Made by a program: the position numbers and the translations under genes. The notes below the pieces were generated by a model. The model had not been told where the DNA came from. It was given only the letters and a program-made list of their open reading frames with translations, and did not search any database. Shown in pieces: positions 9,205-17,360 of a stretch of DNA of 64,000 nucleotides (its first letter is position 1; every line of letters starts with the position of its first letter). This DNA comes from Aerolutibacter ruishenii. GTDB lineage: Bacteria > Pseudomonadota > Gammaproteobacteria > Xanthomonadales > Xanthomonadaceae. Where the stretch lies: assembly GCF_007830115.1 (NCBI RefSeq), contig NZ_VLKP01000001.1:248001-312000 (forward strand), read 5' to 3'.

Positions 9205-10256
9205 GCCACGCCCCCGATGCGCTCCAGGCGGTAGCTGCCGTCCAGCACGCGCTGCACCCACGGCTGGTTGTCCAGGTACCAGTCCACGGTGCGGGCGATG
9301 CCCTCCTCGAAGGTCACCGACGGCGCCCAGCCCAGTTCGGACTGCAGTTTGGAGGCGTCGATGGCATAGCGGCGGTCATGACCCGGGCGGTCCTTGACGT
9401 AGGTGATCAGCGACTCGCGCGCGCGGCCGTCGGCCAGCGGTCGGCGTGCATCCAGCAGCGCGCAGATCGCCTTGACCACGGTGATGTTGGTGCGCTCGGC
9501 ATCGCCACCCACGTTGTAGGTCTCACCCACGCAACCCGCCTCCAGCACGCGACGGATCGCGGCGCAGTGGTCGCCCACGTACAGCCAGTCGCGCACGTTC
9601 AGGCCATCGCCGTACACCGGCAGCGGCTCTCCGGCCAGCGCCTTGGCGATTACCAGCGGAATGAGCTTTTCAGGGAATTGGTACGGGCCGTAGTTGTTGC
9701 TGCAGTTGGTGGTCAGCACCGGCAGACCGTACGTGTGGTGGAACGCGCGCACCAGGTGGTCCGAGGCCGCCTTCGACGCCGAGTACGGCGAGTTGGGCGC
9801 GTACGCCGTGGTCTCGGTGAACCGGCCGGTCTCGCCCAGCGTGCCGTACACCTCGTCGGTGGACACGTGCAGGAAGCGGAACGCGTCGCGCGTCGCAGCG
9901 TCCAGCGCCTTCCAGTAATCGCGTGTCTTTTCCAGCAGGGCCAGGGTGCCCACCACGTTGGTCTGGACGAAGGCAGCAGGGCCATCGATGGAGCGGTCGA
10001 CGTGGCTCTCGGCAGCGAAGTTGACCACCGCGTCGGGCCGGTGCTCGCGCAGCAGGCGCTCGACCAGTCCGGCATCGCCGATGTCGCCCTGCACGAACAC
10101 GTGGTTCGGGTCCCCGGCCAGCGCGGCCAGCGTGTCGAGATTGCCGGCGTAGGTCAGCGCATCCAGGTTGACCACTTTCACGCCCGCCCGGATGGCATCC
10201 AGGACGAAGTTGCCGCCGATGAAACCGGCGCCGCCAGTCACTAGCCACGTTGCCAT
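9201..10256 (-). CDS. rmlB: dTDP-glucose 4,6-dehydratase
   Basis: Converts dTDP-glucose to dTDP-4-keto-6-deoxyglucose. It is a short-chain dehydrogenase fold with [13 protein letters not shown] at the N-terminus, the HVSTDEVYG block and the catalytic [10 protein letters not shown]. At 351 aa it is the standard length. GGAG lies seven bases before the ATG. It is the first gene of rmlBACD, divergent from etfB. This rml/etf adjacency is the arrangement at the edge of the Xanthomonas LPS locus. Confidence 0.97.
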   Translation of the reverse strand: MATWLVTGGAGFIGGNFVLDAIRAGVKVVNLDALTYAGNLDTLAALAGDPNHVFVQGDIGDAGLVERLLREHRPDAVVNFAAESHVDRSIDGPAAFVQTNVVGTLALLEKTRDYWKALDAATRDAFRFLHVSTDEVYGTLGETGRFTETTAYAPNSPYSASKAASDHLVRAFHHTYGLPVLTTNCSNNYGPYQFPEKLIPLVIAKALAGEPLPVYGDGLNVRDWLYVGDHCAAIRRVLEAGCVGETYNVGGDAERTNITVVKAICALLDARRPLADGRARESLITYVKDRPGHDRRYAIDASKLQSELGWAPSVTFEEGIARTVDWYLDNQPWVQRVLDGSYRLERIGGVA

Positions 10257-10288
10257 GCTGCTCCAGGAATCGATGGGTACGACCGCTC

Positions 10289-10294
10289 ATTGTA
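10289..10294 (-). promoter_or_regulatory. Candidate -10 element of the rmlBACD promoter
   Basis: TACAAT on the minus strand, 33 bases before the rmlB ATG, in the divergent gap with etfB. The -35 region is GC-rich and poor, so only the -10 is claimed. Confidence 0.4.
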
Positions 10295-10378
10295 GCGGGG
10301 GCACGTGGCCGGATCCGGCGACACTTTCCCCAACCATGCGGTATGGTATGGCAAGTCACGGGAACCGCCGCAACCGGT

Positions 10379-10384
10379 TAAAAT
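10379..10384 (+). promoter_or_regulatory. Candidate -10 element of the etfBA promoter
   Basis: TAAAAT lies about 49 bases before the etfB ATG within the 176-base rmlB/etfB divergent gap. The -35 is weak. The etfB start at 10433 is backed by AGGAA ten bases upstream. Confidence 0.35.
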
Positions 10385-10432
10385 GCGCGGTTCATGGCTC
10401 CCGGGCCCTCTCCCACCAGGAATTCCCGCACG

Positions 10433-11179
10433 ATGAAGATCCTCGTTGGCTACAAGCGCGTGGTGGACTACAACGTCCGCATCCAGGTCAAGCCGGACGG
10501 CACCGGCGTGGTCACCGACGGCGTGAAGCTGTCGGCCAACCCGTTCGACGAGATCGCCCTGGAAGAGGCCCTGCGCCTGCGCGACAAGGGCATCGCCACC
10601 GAGGTCGTGGTCGCCACGATCGCCCCGGCCGACGCCCAGGCGCACCTGCGCAATGGCCTGGCGATGGGCGCCAACCGCGCCATCCACGTGGTCGCCGACG
10701 GCCCGCTGCAGTCGCTGACCGCCGCCCGCGCCCTGCTCAAGCTGGTGGAGAAGGAGCAGCCGGACCTGGTGATCCTGGGCAAGCAGGCCATCGACGACGA
10801 CGCAAACCAGACCGGGCAGATGCTGGCCACCCTGTGGGGTCGCCCGCAGGCCACCTTCGCCAGCAAGCTGGAGGTGGCCGACGGCAAGGCCACCGTGACC
10901 CGCGAGGTCGATGCCGGCCTGGAAACGCTGGACGTGGACCTGCCGGCGGTGGTCACCACCGACCTGCGCCTGAACGAGCCGCGCTTCATCAAGCTGCCTG
11001 ACATCATGAAGGCCAAGAGCAAGCCGCTGGAGACCATCGCCTTCGCCGACCTGGGCGTGCAGGAAGGCGCCGGTCTGAAGACCACCCACTACGCCGCGCC
11101 GGCCAAGCGCAGCAAGGGCGTGATGGTGAAGGATGCGGCCGAACTGGTCGCGGCGCTGAAGGCCAAGGGCCTGCTCTGA
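10433..11179 (+). CDS. etfB: Electron transfer flavoprotein beta subunit
   Basis: Small subunit of ETF, the FAD/AMP-binding heterodimer that collects electrons from acyl-CoA dehydrogenases. MKILVGYKRVVDYNVRIQ is the typical start and excludes the 13 extra residues of the longer frame. The family signature region ALRLRDKG...EVVVATIAP follows, as do the AMP-binding LVILGKQAIDDDANQ and the C-terminal KAKSKPLETI recognition loop. It is 248 aa, first gene of etfBA. Confidence 0.96.
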   Translation: MKILVGYKRVVDYNVRIQVKPDGTGVVTDGVKLSANPFDEIALEEALRLRDKGIATEVVVATIAPADAQAHLRNGLAMGANRAIHVVADGPLQSLTAARALLKLVEKEQPDLVILGKQAIDDDANQTGQMLATLWGRPQATFASKLEVADGKATVTREVDAGLETLDVDLPAVVTTDLRLNEPRFIKLPDIMKAKSKPLETIAFADLGVQEGAGLKTTHYAAPAKRSKGVMVKDAAELVAALKAKGLL

Positions 11180-11197
11180 CTTCGAGGAATTAACGAC

Positions 11198-12139
11198 ATG
11201 TCCAACGTCCTGATCGTCGCCGAGCACCTCGACGGCAAGCTCAACCCCGCCACCGCCAAGTGCGTGTCCGCCGCCAAGGCGCTGAACCCGGCGGCCATCG
11301 ACATCGTGGTGCTGGCCGCCGACCCGGCCGCCATCGCCGCCGAGGCTGCCGCGATCGACAGCGTGCGCAAGGTGCTGGCCGTGGCCAACGCCGCCAATGC
11401 CAACGCCATCGCCCAGGTGCAGGCCCCGCAGGTGGCCGCGCTGGCGGCCGGCTACAGCCACGTGTTCGGCCCCTCCACCACCTTCGGCAAGGATCTGATG
11501 CCGTGCGTGGCCGCCCTGCTGGGCGTGTCGCAGGTGTCGGACGTGATGGCGGTGGAAGGCAGCCACACGTTCAAGCGCCCGATCTACGCGGGCAACGCCA
11601 TCGTCACCGTCGAGGCGCCGGCCAACGCACCGGTGGTGGCCACCGTGCGTACCGCGTCCTGGCCGGAAGCCGGCAAGGGCGGCAGCGCCGCGGTCGAGGC
11701 AACGTCGGTCGAGGCGTCGCTGCCCGCCCACACCCGCTACGTCGGGCTCGCCGCCGGCAAGTCGGACCGTCCGGACCTGCAGAGCGCCAAGCGCGTGGTC
11801 TCCGGTGGCCGCGGCGTGGGCTCGGCCGAGAATTTCAGGATCATCTACGACCTGGCCGACAAGCTGGGCGCGGCGGTCGGCGCCTCGCGCGCGGCGGTGG
11901 ATGCCGGGTACGTGCCCAACGAGCTGCAGGTGGGCCAGACCGGCAAGATCATCGCCCCGGAGCTCTACGTGGCCGTCGGCATCTCGGGCGCGATCCAGCA
12001 CCTCACCGGCATCAAGGACGCCGGCACCATCGTCGCCATCAACAAGGACGGCGATGCACCGATCTTCGAGATCGCGGACATCGGGCTGGTCGGCGACCTG
12101 TTCCAGTTGCTGCCGGAGTTGCAGGCGCAACTGGGCTGA
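11198..12139 (+). CDS. etfA: Electron transfer flavoprotein alpha subunit
   Basis: FAD-binding large subunit of ETF. The C-terminal domain contains [13 protein letters not shown], the [12 protein letters not shown] block, [19 protein letters not shown] and [17 protein letters not shown], all typical FAD-site motifs. It is 313 aa and starts 18 bases after etfB. Electrons pass to the ETF-QO encoded at 3571-5202. etfA is also the left boundary of the O-antigen region, with metB as the right boundary. Confidence 0.97.
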   Translation: MSNVLIVAEHLDGKLNPATAKCVSAAKALNPAAIDIVVLAADPAAIAAEAAAIDSVRKVLAVANAANANAIAQVQAPQVAALAAGYSHVFGPSTTFGKDLMPCVAALLGVSQVSDVMAVEGSHTFKRPIYAGNAIVTVEAPANAPVVATVRTASWPEAGKGGSAAVEATSVEASLPAHTRYVGLAAGKSDRPDLQSAKRVVSGGRGVGSAENFRIIYDLADKLGAAVGASRAAVDAGYVPNELQVGQTGKIIAPELYVAVGISGAIQHLTGIKDAGTIVAINKDGDAPIFEIADIGLVGDLFQLLPELQAQLG

Positions 12140-12263
12140 GACCACTGCCGGGCGGAGCGTCCGACCGGCAGCGTGCGATGATGGGGCCGGGTGGCCCAGG
12201 GACCGCCGCGCCGCTCGGGCGATACCGGGCCCACGGGCGCCGGAACGCCGAATGGAAAATGCG

Positions 12264-12290
12264 AAGGGGCGGATCAATGATCCGCCCCTT
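12264..12290. terminator. Bidirectional hairpin terminator between etfA and the protease gene
   Basis: A perfect 12-bp stem (12264-12275 with 12279-12290) and a 3-base loop. Pyrimidine/T-rich sequence follows on the plus side, and a TTTT-containing stretch follows on the minus side. It sits between the converging etfA and metalloprotease genes and can serve both. Confidence 0.8.
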
Positions 12291-12308
12291 CCTTGTTTCC
12301 CGACCCGG

Positions 12309-14690
12309 TCAGTCGTACTGCGGCAGGCTGGGGTCGAACGGCCGCCAGCCGTCGCCGTAGTACTCCGGCGCCGTGAACTTCGCCTGGCCGGCGATGTTCA
12401 GCCATACCTTGCTCTGGTTGCCGGTGGCGAACATCAGGTCGCCGCGACCGTCGCCATTGTAGTCACCCGCCGCCACGAGCGAATAGGGTTCGCCAAAATC
12501 ACTGGTGCCCGCATTACCAACGTAGATGCCCGAGACGACGCTCGCACCGTCCATCTGCCAATAGGCCATCTGCGAACCCGAACGCCACATCAGGTCGGAC
12601 TTGCCGTCGCCATTGAAATCGGCCGATGCGTAGGGCTGCCAACCGGAGCTGTAGTAGGGGGTGAGGCCGGACTCCGCGAACCGGCTGTTACCCTGGTTGA
12701 TCCAGAACTTGACATGGAAGCCATTGGCCAACGCCGTATCGGCCAGGCCGTCGCCGTTGAAATCGCCTGCCGCCACCAGCCGGTATCCCATGCCGGCATT
12801 GCCCGTGTATCCCTGGTCGCGCTTGTCGGCGCCATCCATGAACCAGTGGGCCACCTCGCTGCCATTGCGCCACAGCAAGTCGGCCTTGCCGTCGCCGTCG
12901 ATGTCCATTGCCGCGAACGGCTGCCAGTCGGGGCCGTAGTAGTACGACTTGGTGTGGACGAACGTCTGCTGCCCGTTGTTCATCGAGATCAGCAACTGGT
13001 TGCCCGTGGTCCAGGCCAGGTCCACGAAGCCGTCGCCGTTGAAGTCGCCTGCGGCGATCACGCGGTACCCCGGGCCGGGTTTGCCGACCCAGCCGGAGCC
13101 GATCGTGGCCAGGGTGTTCTTCAGCCAGAACGCCGCGTCGCCCTGTTTGTGCCAGAACAGGTCGGACATGCCATCGCCATTGACGTCCATGGTCGATTTG
13201 CGCGACGTCACGGGCACCTGGTCGGCACGGAATGCGGCGATGGTCGGGATGGTCTGGTTCAGGCTGCGCGCATTGTCGGCCTGGTTGGCCACGCCGCAGG
13301 GGCGGCCGCCACACATCGTGATCGCGGGATTGGAGAACACCCGGTACCGCGTCTGGCTGCTATCGCCATACGCCATCACGGTGTAGAAGTTGCCCTGCGT
13401 GGCGTCGGTCTTGTACCCGAACGACCATTCGAAGGCGCCGTAACTGAGATCACCATTATCAGTGGCCGTGGCGCGGTCATGCTGGGAGCCCATGTTATGG
13501 CCCAGCTCATGGGCCAGGGTTTCGTCGCGGCAGAAGTAGTTCTTGCCGTCCTCGCCCAGGTCCGTGCCATCGGACACCACCGAGTAGCCGAAGTACTCGT
13601 GTCCGGCAACGATCGCGACCTTGCCACCGCCAATGAGCCAGGCGATGCCGCAGCCATCGTTCTCTGGCGTGTGGAACTTGCGCACCAGCGAGACCAGGTC
13701 CGCACCGTAGCGATCGCGCGCTGCGCGCAACTCATTGAAAGCGGGCGCCGGCGTGGTCCGCGTGGACGGCGCCTTGAAGCCCGTCATCTCCTGCAGCGCA
13801 ATCTCATTGTCGGTGGCGTCCGGATATTCCACGCGCATGGCGTGGACCAGGCGCACGTTGGCGCCCACCTGGCTGTTGACGTAGGACTGGTTCACCACGT
13901 CCACCAGATAATGCAACCGGGTCAATGCCTGGGAGTCACCGCCCAGACCGGTCGCGAACCCGCCGGTATAACCGAGCAGCACATCAACCGTGGTGCCCGA
14001 GGCCGCGGTGGCGGCCGCGGTCGTGACCTGCCGCACCAGCGGCTCCACCTGGTCACCGGCCATGCCCTGGCCCGCCAGTGTCGGCGGCAGCAGATAGTCG
14101 GGGCCGGTCGGATGGGTGGCCGAATTGCGGACCTGCGCCAGTTGCACGGGGTCGGTGGTGATCAGCCAGGTCTGACCTGCCTGGGTCCACACACGCATCG
14201 ACGGCTGCCCCGGCGCATCGATCGAGCCGAACACCGCCTTCTCGCCGAACGTGAGGATGACCTCCCGGTCGCCATCACGCCCCACGAACGTCCAGTTGCC
14301 ATCGGGATGCTCGACATGGCGCTGGTAGCTGAATTGCAGCGGGGTGCCATCGGGGGCCGTCAGCCGCAACGTGCCCTCGGCAACGGCTCGCAGTGCATGG
14401 CTTTCGCTCAGCGAGACGGGGTGCCAGGCATAGGCGTCGTGCACCTGCGCCGGCGACGCAGCCCGCAACAGCAACTCACCCCGGTCGGGCAGCGACGCGA
14501 TCGAGCCCGAGCCCTGGCGCCGCCCAGTCCGGGACATTACCGGGTCGCCACCCGCCAACCCGGCAGTTGCCTGCCCGGTCACCTGCCCGTCCGAATCTCC
14601 CGCCGCCAACGCCTGGACGCCGTAATGCCCGGCGGTGCCTGCAACCGCCAATAACCCGATCGCCAGACATACTGAACGCAACTTCCCCAC
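12309..14690 (-). CDS. Secreted zinc metalloprotease (reprolysin-like) with FG-GAP/VCBS repeats
   Basis: Predicted secreted metzincin-type peptidase, 793 aa. A signal peptide (KLRSVCLAIGLLAVAGTAG) is followed by a propeptide-like region. The zinc motif HELGHNMGSQHD starts at His394 and fits HExxHxxGxxH/D. After about residue 500 come six FG-GAP/VCBS blades, each with a calcium-type motif such as DVNGDGMSDLFW, DIDGDGKADLLW or DYNGDGRGDLMF. GTG 14690 is chosen because GAGGG lies nine bases before it; a TTG at 14705 is the longer alternative. The adjacent T2SS is a plausible exporter, by inference. Confidence 0.88.
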   Translation of the reverse strand: MGKLRSVCLAIGLLAVAGTAGHYGVQALAAGDSDGQVTGQATAGLAGGDPVMSRTGRRQGSGSIASLPDRGELLLRAASPAQVHDAYAWHPVSLSESHALRAVAEGTLRLTAPDGTPLQFSYQRHVEHPDGNWTFVGRDGDREVILTFGEKAVFGSIDAPGQPSMRVWTQAGQTWLITTDPVQLAQVRNSATHPTGPDYLLPPTLAGQGMAGDQVEPLVRQVTTAAATAASGTTVDVLLGYTGGFATGLGGDSQALTRLHYLVDVVNQSYVNSQVGANVRLVHAMRVEYPDATDNEIALQEMTGFKAPSTRTTPAPAFNELRAARDRYGADLVSLVRKFHTPENDGCGIAWLIGGGKVAIVAGHEYFGYSVVSDGTDLGEDGKNYFCRDETLAHELGHNMGSQHDRATATDNGDLSYGAFEWSFGYKTDATQGNFYTVMAYGDSSQTRYRVFSNPAITMCGGRPCGVANQADNARSLNQTIPTIAAFRADQVPVTSRKSTMDVNGDGMSDLFWHKQGDAAFWLKNTLATIGSGWVGKPGPGYRVIAAGDFNGDGFVDLAWTTGNQLLISMNNGQQTFVHTKSYYYGPDWQPFAAMDIDGDGKADLLWRNGSEVAHWFMDGADKRDQGYTGNAGMGYRLVAAGDFNGDGLADTALANGFHVKFWINQGNSRFAESGLTPYYSSGWQPYASADFNGDGKSDLMWRSGSQMAYWQMDGASVVSGIYVGNAGTSDFGEPYSLVAAGDYNGDGRGDLMFATGNQSKVWLNIAGQAKFTAPEYYGDGWRPFDPSLPQYD

Positions 14691-14942
14691 GTAAGAAACC
14701 CTCAACTGCCAATACCCGTATCAACGCCCGGCCGTCGCCGCGCCCCTACCTTACTCCAACCGGACAGGGCGGGATTGAATCGCGGTCCATCATCATCCAA
14801 CCATTCAGGCGGCTGAACGCCACCCACGTCGTTCCCGGGTGTGATCACCGCTGGCGAAAAGCAGATCGGTGCGGTCGTTGCACTCGCCGACACCGGTGAC
14901 GGTTACCCGATATGGCTCACCGCAAGCAAGGACGGCAAGACG

Positions 14943-15695
14943 CTACCCCGCAGGTGCGTTTGAACGCTGCCCAAGCTTTGTCGCGACAAGGTACTGCGAC
15001 CAGCCGGTCGCAAGCCAGAAGGCCGCCTGACGACCAAACGGATCTTCGGCATCGCGAAAGGCGGCCATGAACTGATCTTCCAGCCAAGGCATGCGGATCA
15101 CGCCGCCGCTCTCGATTTCGAATCCCGCAGCCTCAAGCCCCTCCACGACGGTGGCCCTGGACGGCAGGTCGCGATGAGTCGCATCATCGTGAAAATGCGT
15201 GATCATGAGATCGACGCCCTGCGCCTTCGCCTCAGGTTGCCGCACCTGGTTCAGCGCATTCTCTGATGGCCACTCGATATAGACGCGCCCCTTGGGCGCC
15301 ATACGCTCACCCAGCCATGCAGCCAGCGTGTCAGGCTCGGCGATGTGTTCGATGAAGTGGGAGCACAGCACAGCATCGAACTGCAGTCCGTTGAAGGCCG
15401 GCGGAGCCAGGTTCCAGTCGCCGAGCTCCCAACTGGCGAACGCATCGAAGTGCTCGCCCTTCTCAAGCCCATAAGCGTGGCACTCCAGATCCGAACGGTC
15501 AGGCTCCGGCCAGCGCAGCAACACAGAAAGCGAGCCGTCGCCTGCGCCCAAATCCAGAACCCGTGCGCCTCTAGCCAGCATTTTCAGGAACGCGGTTCGC
15601 GGATGCAGCATGGCATAGAGCTGCTGCAAGGCACCATCGTCAAGTAGCGCCTGACGGGGTCGACGGTACCACTCTGTTATCTGGTCCAGATCCAT
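14943..15695 (-). CDS. Class I SAM-dependent methyltransferase
   Basis: Small-molecule or glycan methyltransferase of unknown acceptor. ARVLDLGAGDGSLSVLL is the SAM-binding motif I, and FDAVLCSHFIEHI is the motif of Methyltransf_11/23 proteins. ATG 15695 gives a 250-aa product. The frame continues open upstream for another 106 codons without family features, and the ribosome-binding site before 15695 is weak. The 280 bases between it and gtrA show no convincing gene; a small minus-strand frame at 15677-15922 is unsupported. Confidence 0.8.
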   Translation of the reverse strand: MDLDQITEWYRRPRQALLDDGALQQLYAMLHPRTAFLKMLARGARVLDLGAGDGSLSVLLRWPEPDRSDLECHAYGLEKGEHFDAFASWELGDWNLAPPAFNGLQFDAVLCSHFIEHIAEPDTLAAWLGERMAPKGRVYIEWPSENALNQVRQPEAKAQGVDLMITHFHDDATHRDLPSRATVVEGLEAAGFEIESGGVIRMPWLEDQFMAAFRDAEDPFGRQAAFWLATGWSQYLVATKLGQRSNAPAG

Positions 15696-15975
15696 TCCGT
15701 ATGGCCAAGAACACTTGGCAACGCCTGAGAGGCAGGCAGAGTGGCGGAATTCACTGGCGTGCGCAATCGTTCCCCGACAACCCGAGATCTGAACTGCGGA
15801 TCTTTCGGCACTTTGAGGCTGCGCATCCAATGCGACCTCTGTTCCACCGCGCTCCAGATCGCGCGGGTGGCGGATAAACTCATCCGCTGGCCATCCGGCG
15901 CGAGTTCCAATGCGTCGCTCACGCTTGTTGCCAGTTGAGGTCAGCGTCGGCACGCAACTTGTTTCGCGCGGCACA

Positions 15976-16365
15976 CTAACGGTAGATCCAGACGCGTGAC
16001 AGCAGGAACGCAACCGCTGCCAACCCCACGTCGACCACCGGTTTGGCCGCCCACGCCCAACCCAGCCCGACTAAGCGGTCGATGGCGTACATGGCCGCCG
16101 AACTGACCAATGTAAGCAACCCCCAAGTCGCCGCGTAACGACGGAATCGGGGCCATCCAAGGCGGCCCCCCGTTTCGGTGCGGAAGGTGAAGACGCCATT
16201 CAGGTAGAACCCAAGGCAAGCGCCGAACAACCGCCCAGCGATATTGGCCGGAACCGCGGGTACGCCCAACGCACTGATACCGACGAACATCCCCCAGTCG
16301 ACCAGCAACTGCGCCGCGCCGACCAGTCCATAACCCACGCTTTGACGGAGCAGCAAGGTGCTCAT
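15976..16365 (-). CDS. gtrA: GtrA-family membrane protein
   Basis: Small four-segment membrane protein (129 aa) of the GtrA family, thought to flip polyprenyl-phosphate-linked sugar across the inner membrane. It shows LLRQSVGYGLVGAAQLLVDWG, ANIAGRLFGACLGFYLNGVFTF and the closing basic FLLSRVWIYR typical of the family. It overlaps the upstream GT2 stop by 4 nt (ATGA), so it belongs to a three-gene Gtr-type module. Confidence 0.85.
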   Translation of the reverse strand: MSTLLLRQSVGYGLVGAAQLLVDWGMFVGISALGVPAVPANIAGRLFGACLGFYLNGVFTFRTETGGRLGWPRFRRYAATWGLLTLVSSAAMYAIDRLVGLGWAWAAKPVVDVGLAAVAFLLSRVWIYR

Positions 16366-17360
16366 CGCTGGTCGTGCGTCTTCAGGAGCGGACCGGCAAT
16401 GCGGCCAGCAATCGGCATCCGTGGCACCGACGCGATGTCGTAGGAGAGAAACGCGAGCAGCAACTGCAGGCCTATCAAAATGGGCATGGCAGCCAGCATC
16501 ACCGTCCCGCTCGACGCGAACTGCGCGGTGCTATTTGACAACCACCACTGGTACGCACCAAAGCCCGTCCCGAACGCCAACATGGCGACGCCGAAGAGCA
16601 ACTCAAGCGAGGCCACGGAAAGGTCACGCAAGAAATAGTTGTAGAAGATCCGTTTGGCAAGATTACGCAGGTGTTTGGACAGGAACTCCCCCAATACCTG
16701 GCCTATCCTCAAGTTGCTGGCTTCGTCCTCGTACTTGGCATCCATTGGCACGTCCATCACAACCGCACGGTACGTCCCCAGCCGGAACAGCATGTCAGTT
16801 TCAAAAAAATAGCGCTTGCTGAGGCGCTCATGCGGCAGTGCTGCAGCCACCCGCGCCGAAATCGCGGTATAGCCGTTGGTGGGATCGAAAATGTCCCAGT
16901 ACCCGGTCGAGAACTTCGCCATGAACGACAGCACAGCGTTGCCGAACAGCCGGATCCCGGGCATGCGCGCAATATGCCGGAGATCGTAGAAGCGATTGCC
17001 CTTGGTGTAATCGGCCTCACCCCGGAGAATCGGTGCAACAAATCGCGGAATCAGCGCCGGGTCCATCTGGCCGTCGCCATCCACTTTCACAATGACGTCC
17101 ACGCCCTCGTCGATCGCATGGCGATACCCCGTGAGCACGGCCCCGCCTACTCCCTGATTGTGCTCATGAAACAGGACCCGCACTCGCGGGTCGCGACATT
17201 GCTCCACCACCAGATGTCCCGAGCCTTCCGGGCACGCATCGTCCACCACGACGATGTGCGATACCTGCGGCCCCATGCCCTCGATGACCTGCAGAATATG
17301 CCGCCCCACCTTGTAGCTGGGAATCACGACCGCAACGGTCGGTTCAGTCACGGAAATCAA
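16362..17360 (-). CDS. GT2 glycosyltransferase, polyprenyl-phosphate sugar synthase (GtrB-like)
   Basis: Predicted to transfer a sugar from a nucleotide donor to undecaprenyl phosphate. The GT-A fold shows VAVVIPSYKVG, IVVVDDACPEGSG, the nucleotide/metal motif VKVDGDGQMDP and KGNRFYD. Two hydrophobic segments near the C-terminus (LLFGVAMLAFGTGF and MLAAMPILIGLQLL) anchor it, as in GtrB and DPM-like enzymes. The frame opens at TTG 17360, overlapping the upstream stop; GTG 17351 is an alternative start. It lies between the GT-C-like gene and gtrA. Confidence 0.86.
   Translation of the reverse strand: MISVTEPTVAVVIPSYKVGRHILQVIEGMGPQVSHIVVVDDACPEGSGHLVVEQCRDPRVRVLFHEHNQGVGGAVLTGYRHAIDEGVDVIVKVDGDGQMDPALIPRFVAPILRGEADYTKGNRFYDLRHIARMPGIRLFGNAVLSFMAKFSTGYWDIFDPTNGYTAISARVAAALPHERLSKRYFFETDMLFRLGTYRAVVMDVPMDAKYEDEASNLRIGQVLGEFLSKHLRNLAKRIFYNYFLRDLSVASLELLFGVAMLAFGTGFGAYQWWLSNSTAQFASSGTVMLAAMPILIGLQLLLAFLSYDIASVPRMPIAGRIAGPLLKTHDQR

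Noticed and set aside
7696-9234. Plus-strand open frame of 512 codons
   Set aside because: Shadow of rmlC and rmlA on the opposite strand.
10241-12277. Minus-strand open frame of 678 codons over etfBA
   Set aside because: Antisense to etfB and etfA; no recognisable features.
12400-13200. DNA-level tandem repeats in the protease gene
   Set aside because: The repetition is at protein level (FG-GAP/VCBS blades); the DNA copies have diverged and are not true tandem repeats.
11805-14654. Plus-strand open frame of 949 codons
   Set aside because: It lies opposite the metalloprotease, whose frame has a signal peptide, zinc site and calcium repeats. The plus-strand translation is Arg/His/Ala-rich without motifs, a typical high-GC shadow.
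15677-15922. Small minus-strand frame upstream of the methyltransferase
   Set aside because: 81 codons, no recognisable motif, and it overlaps the methyltransferase start in another frame. Could be a remnant but cannot be supported.
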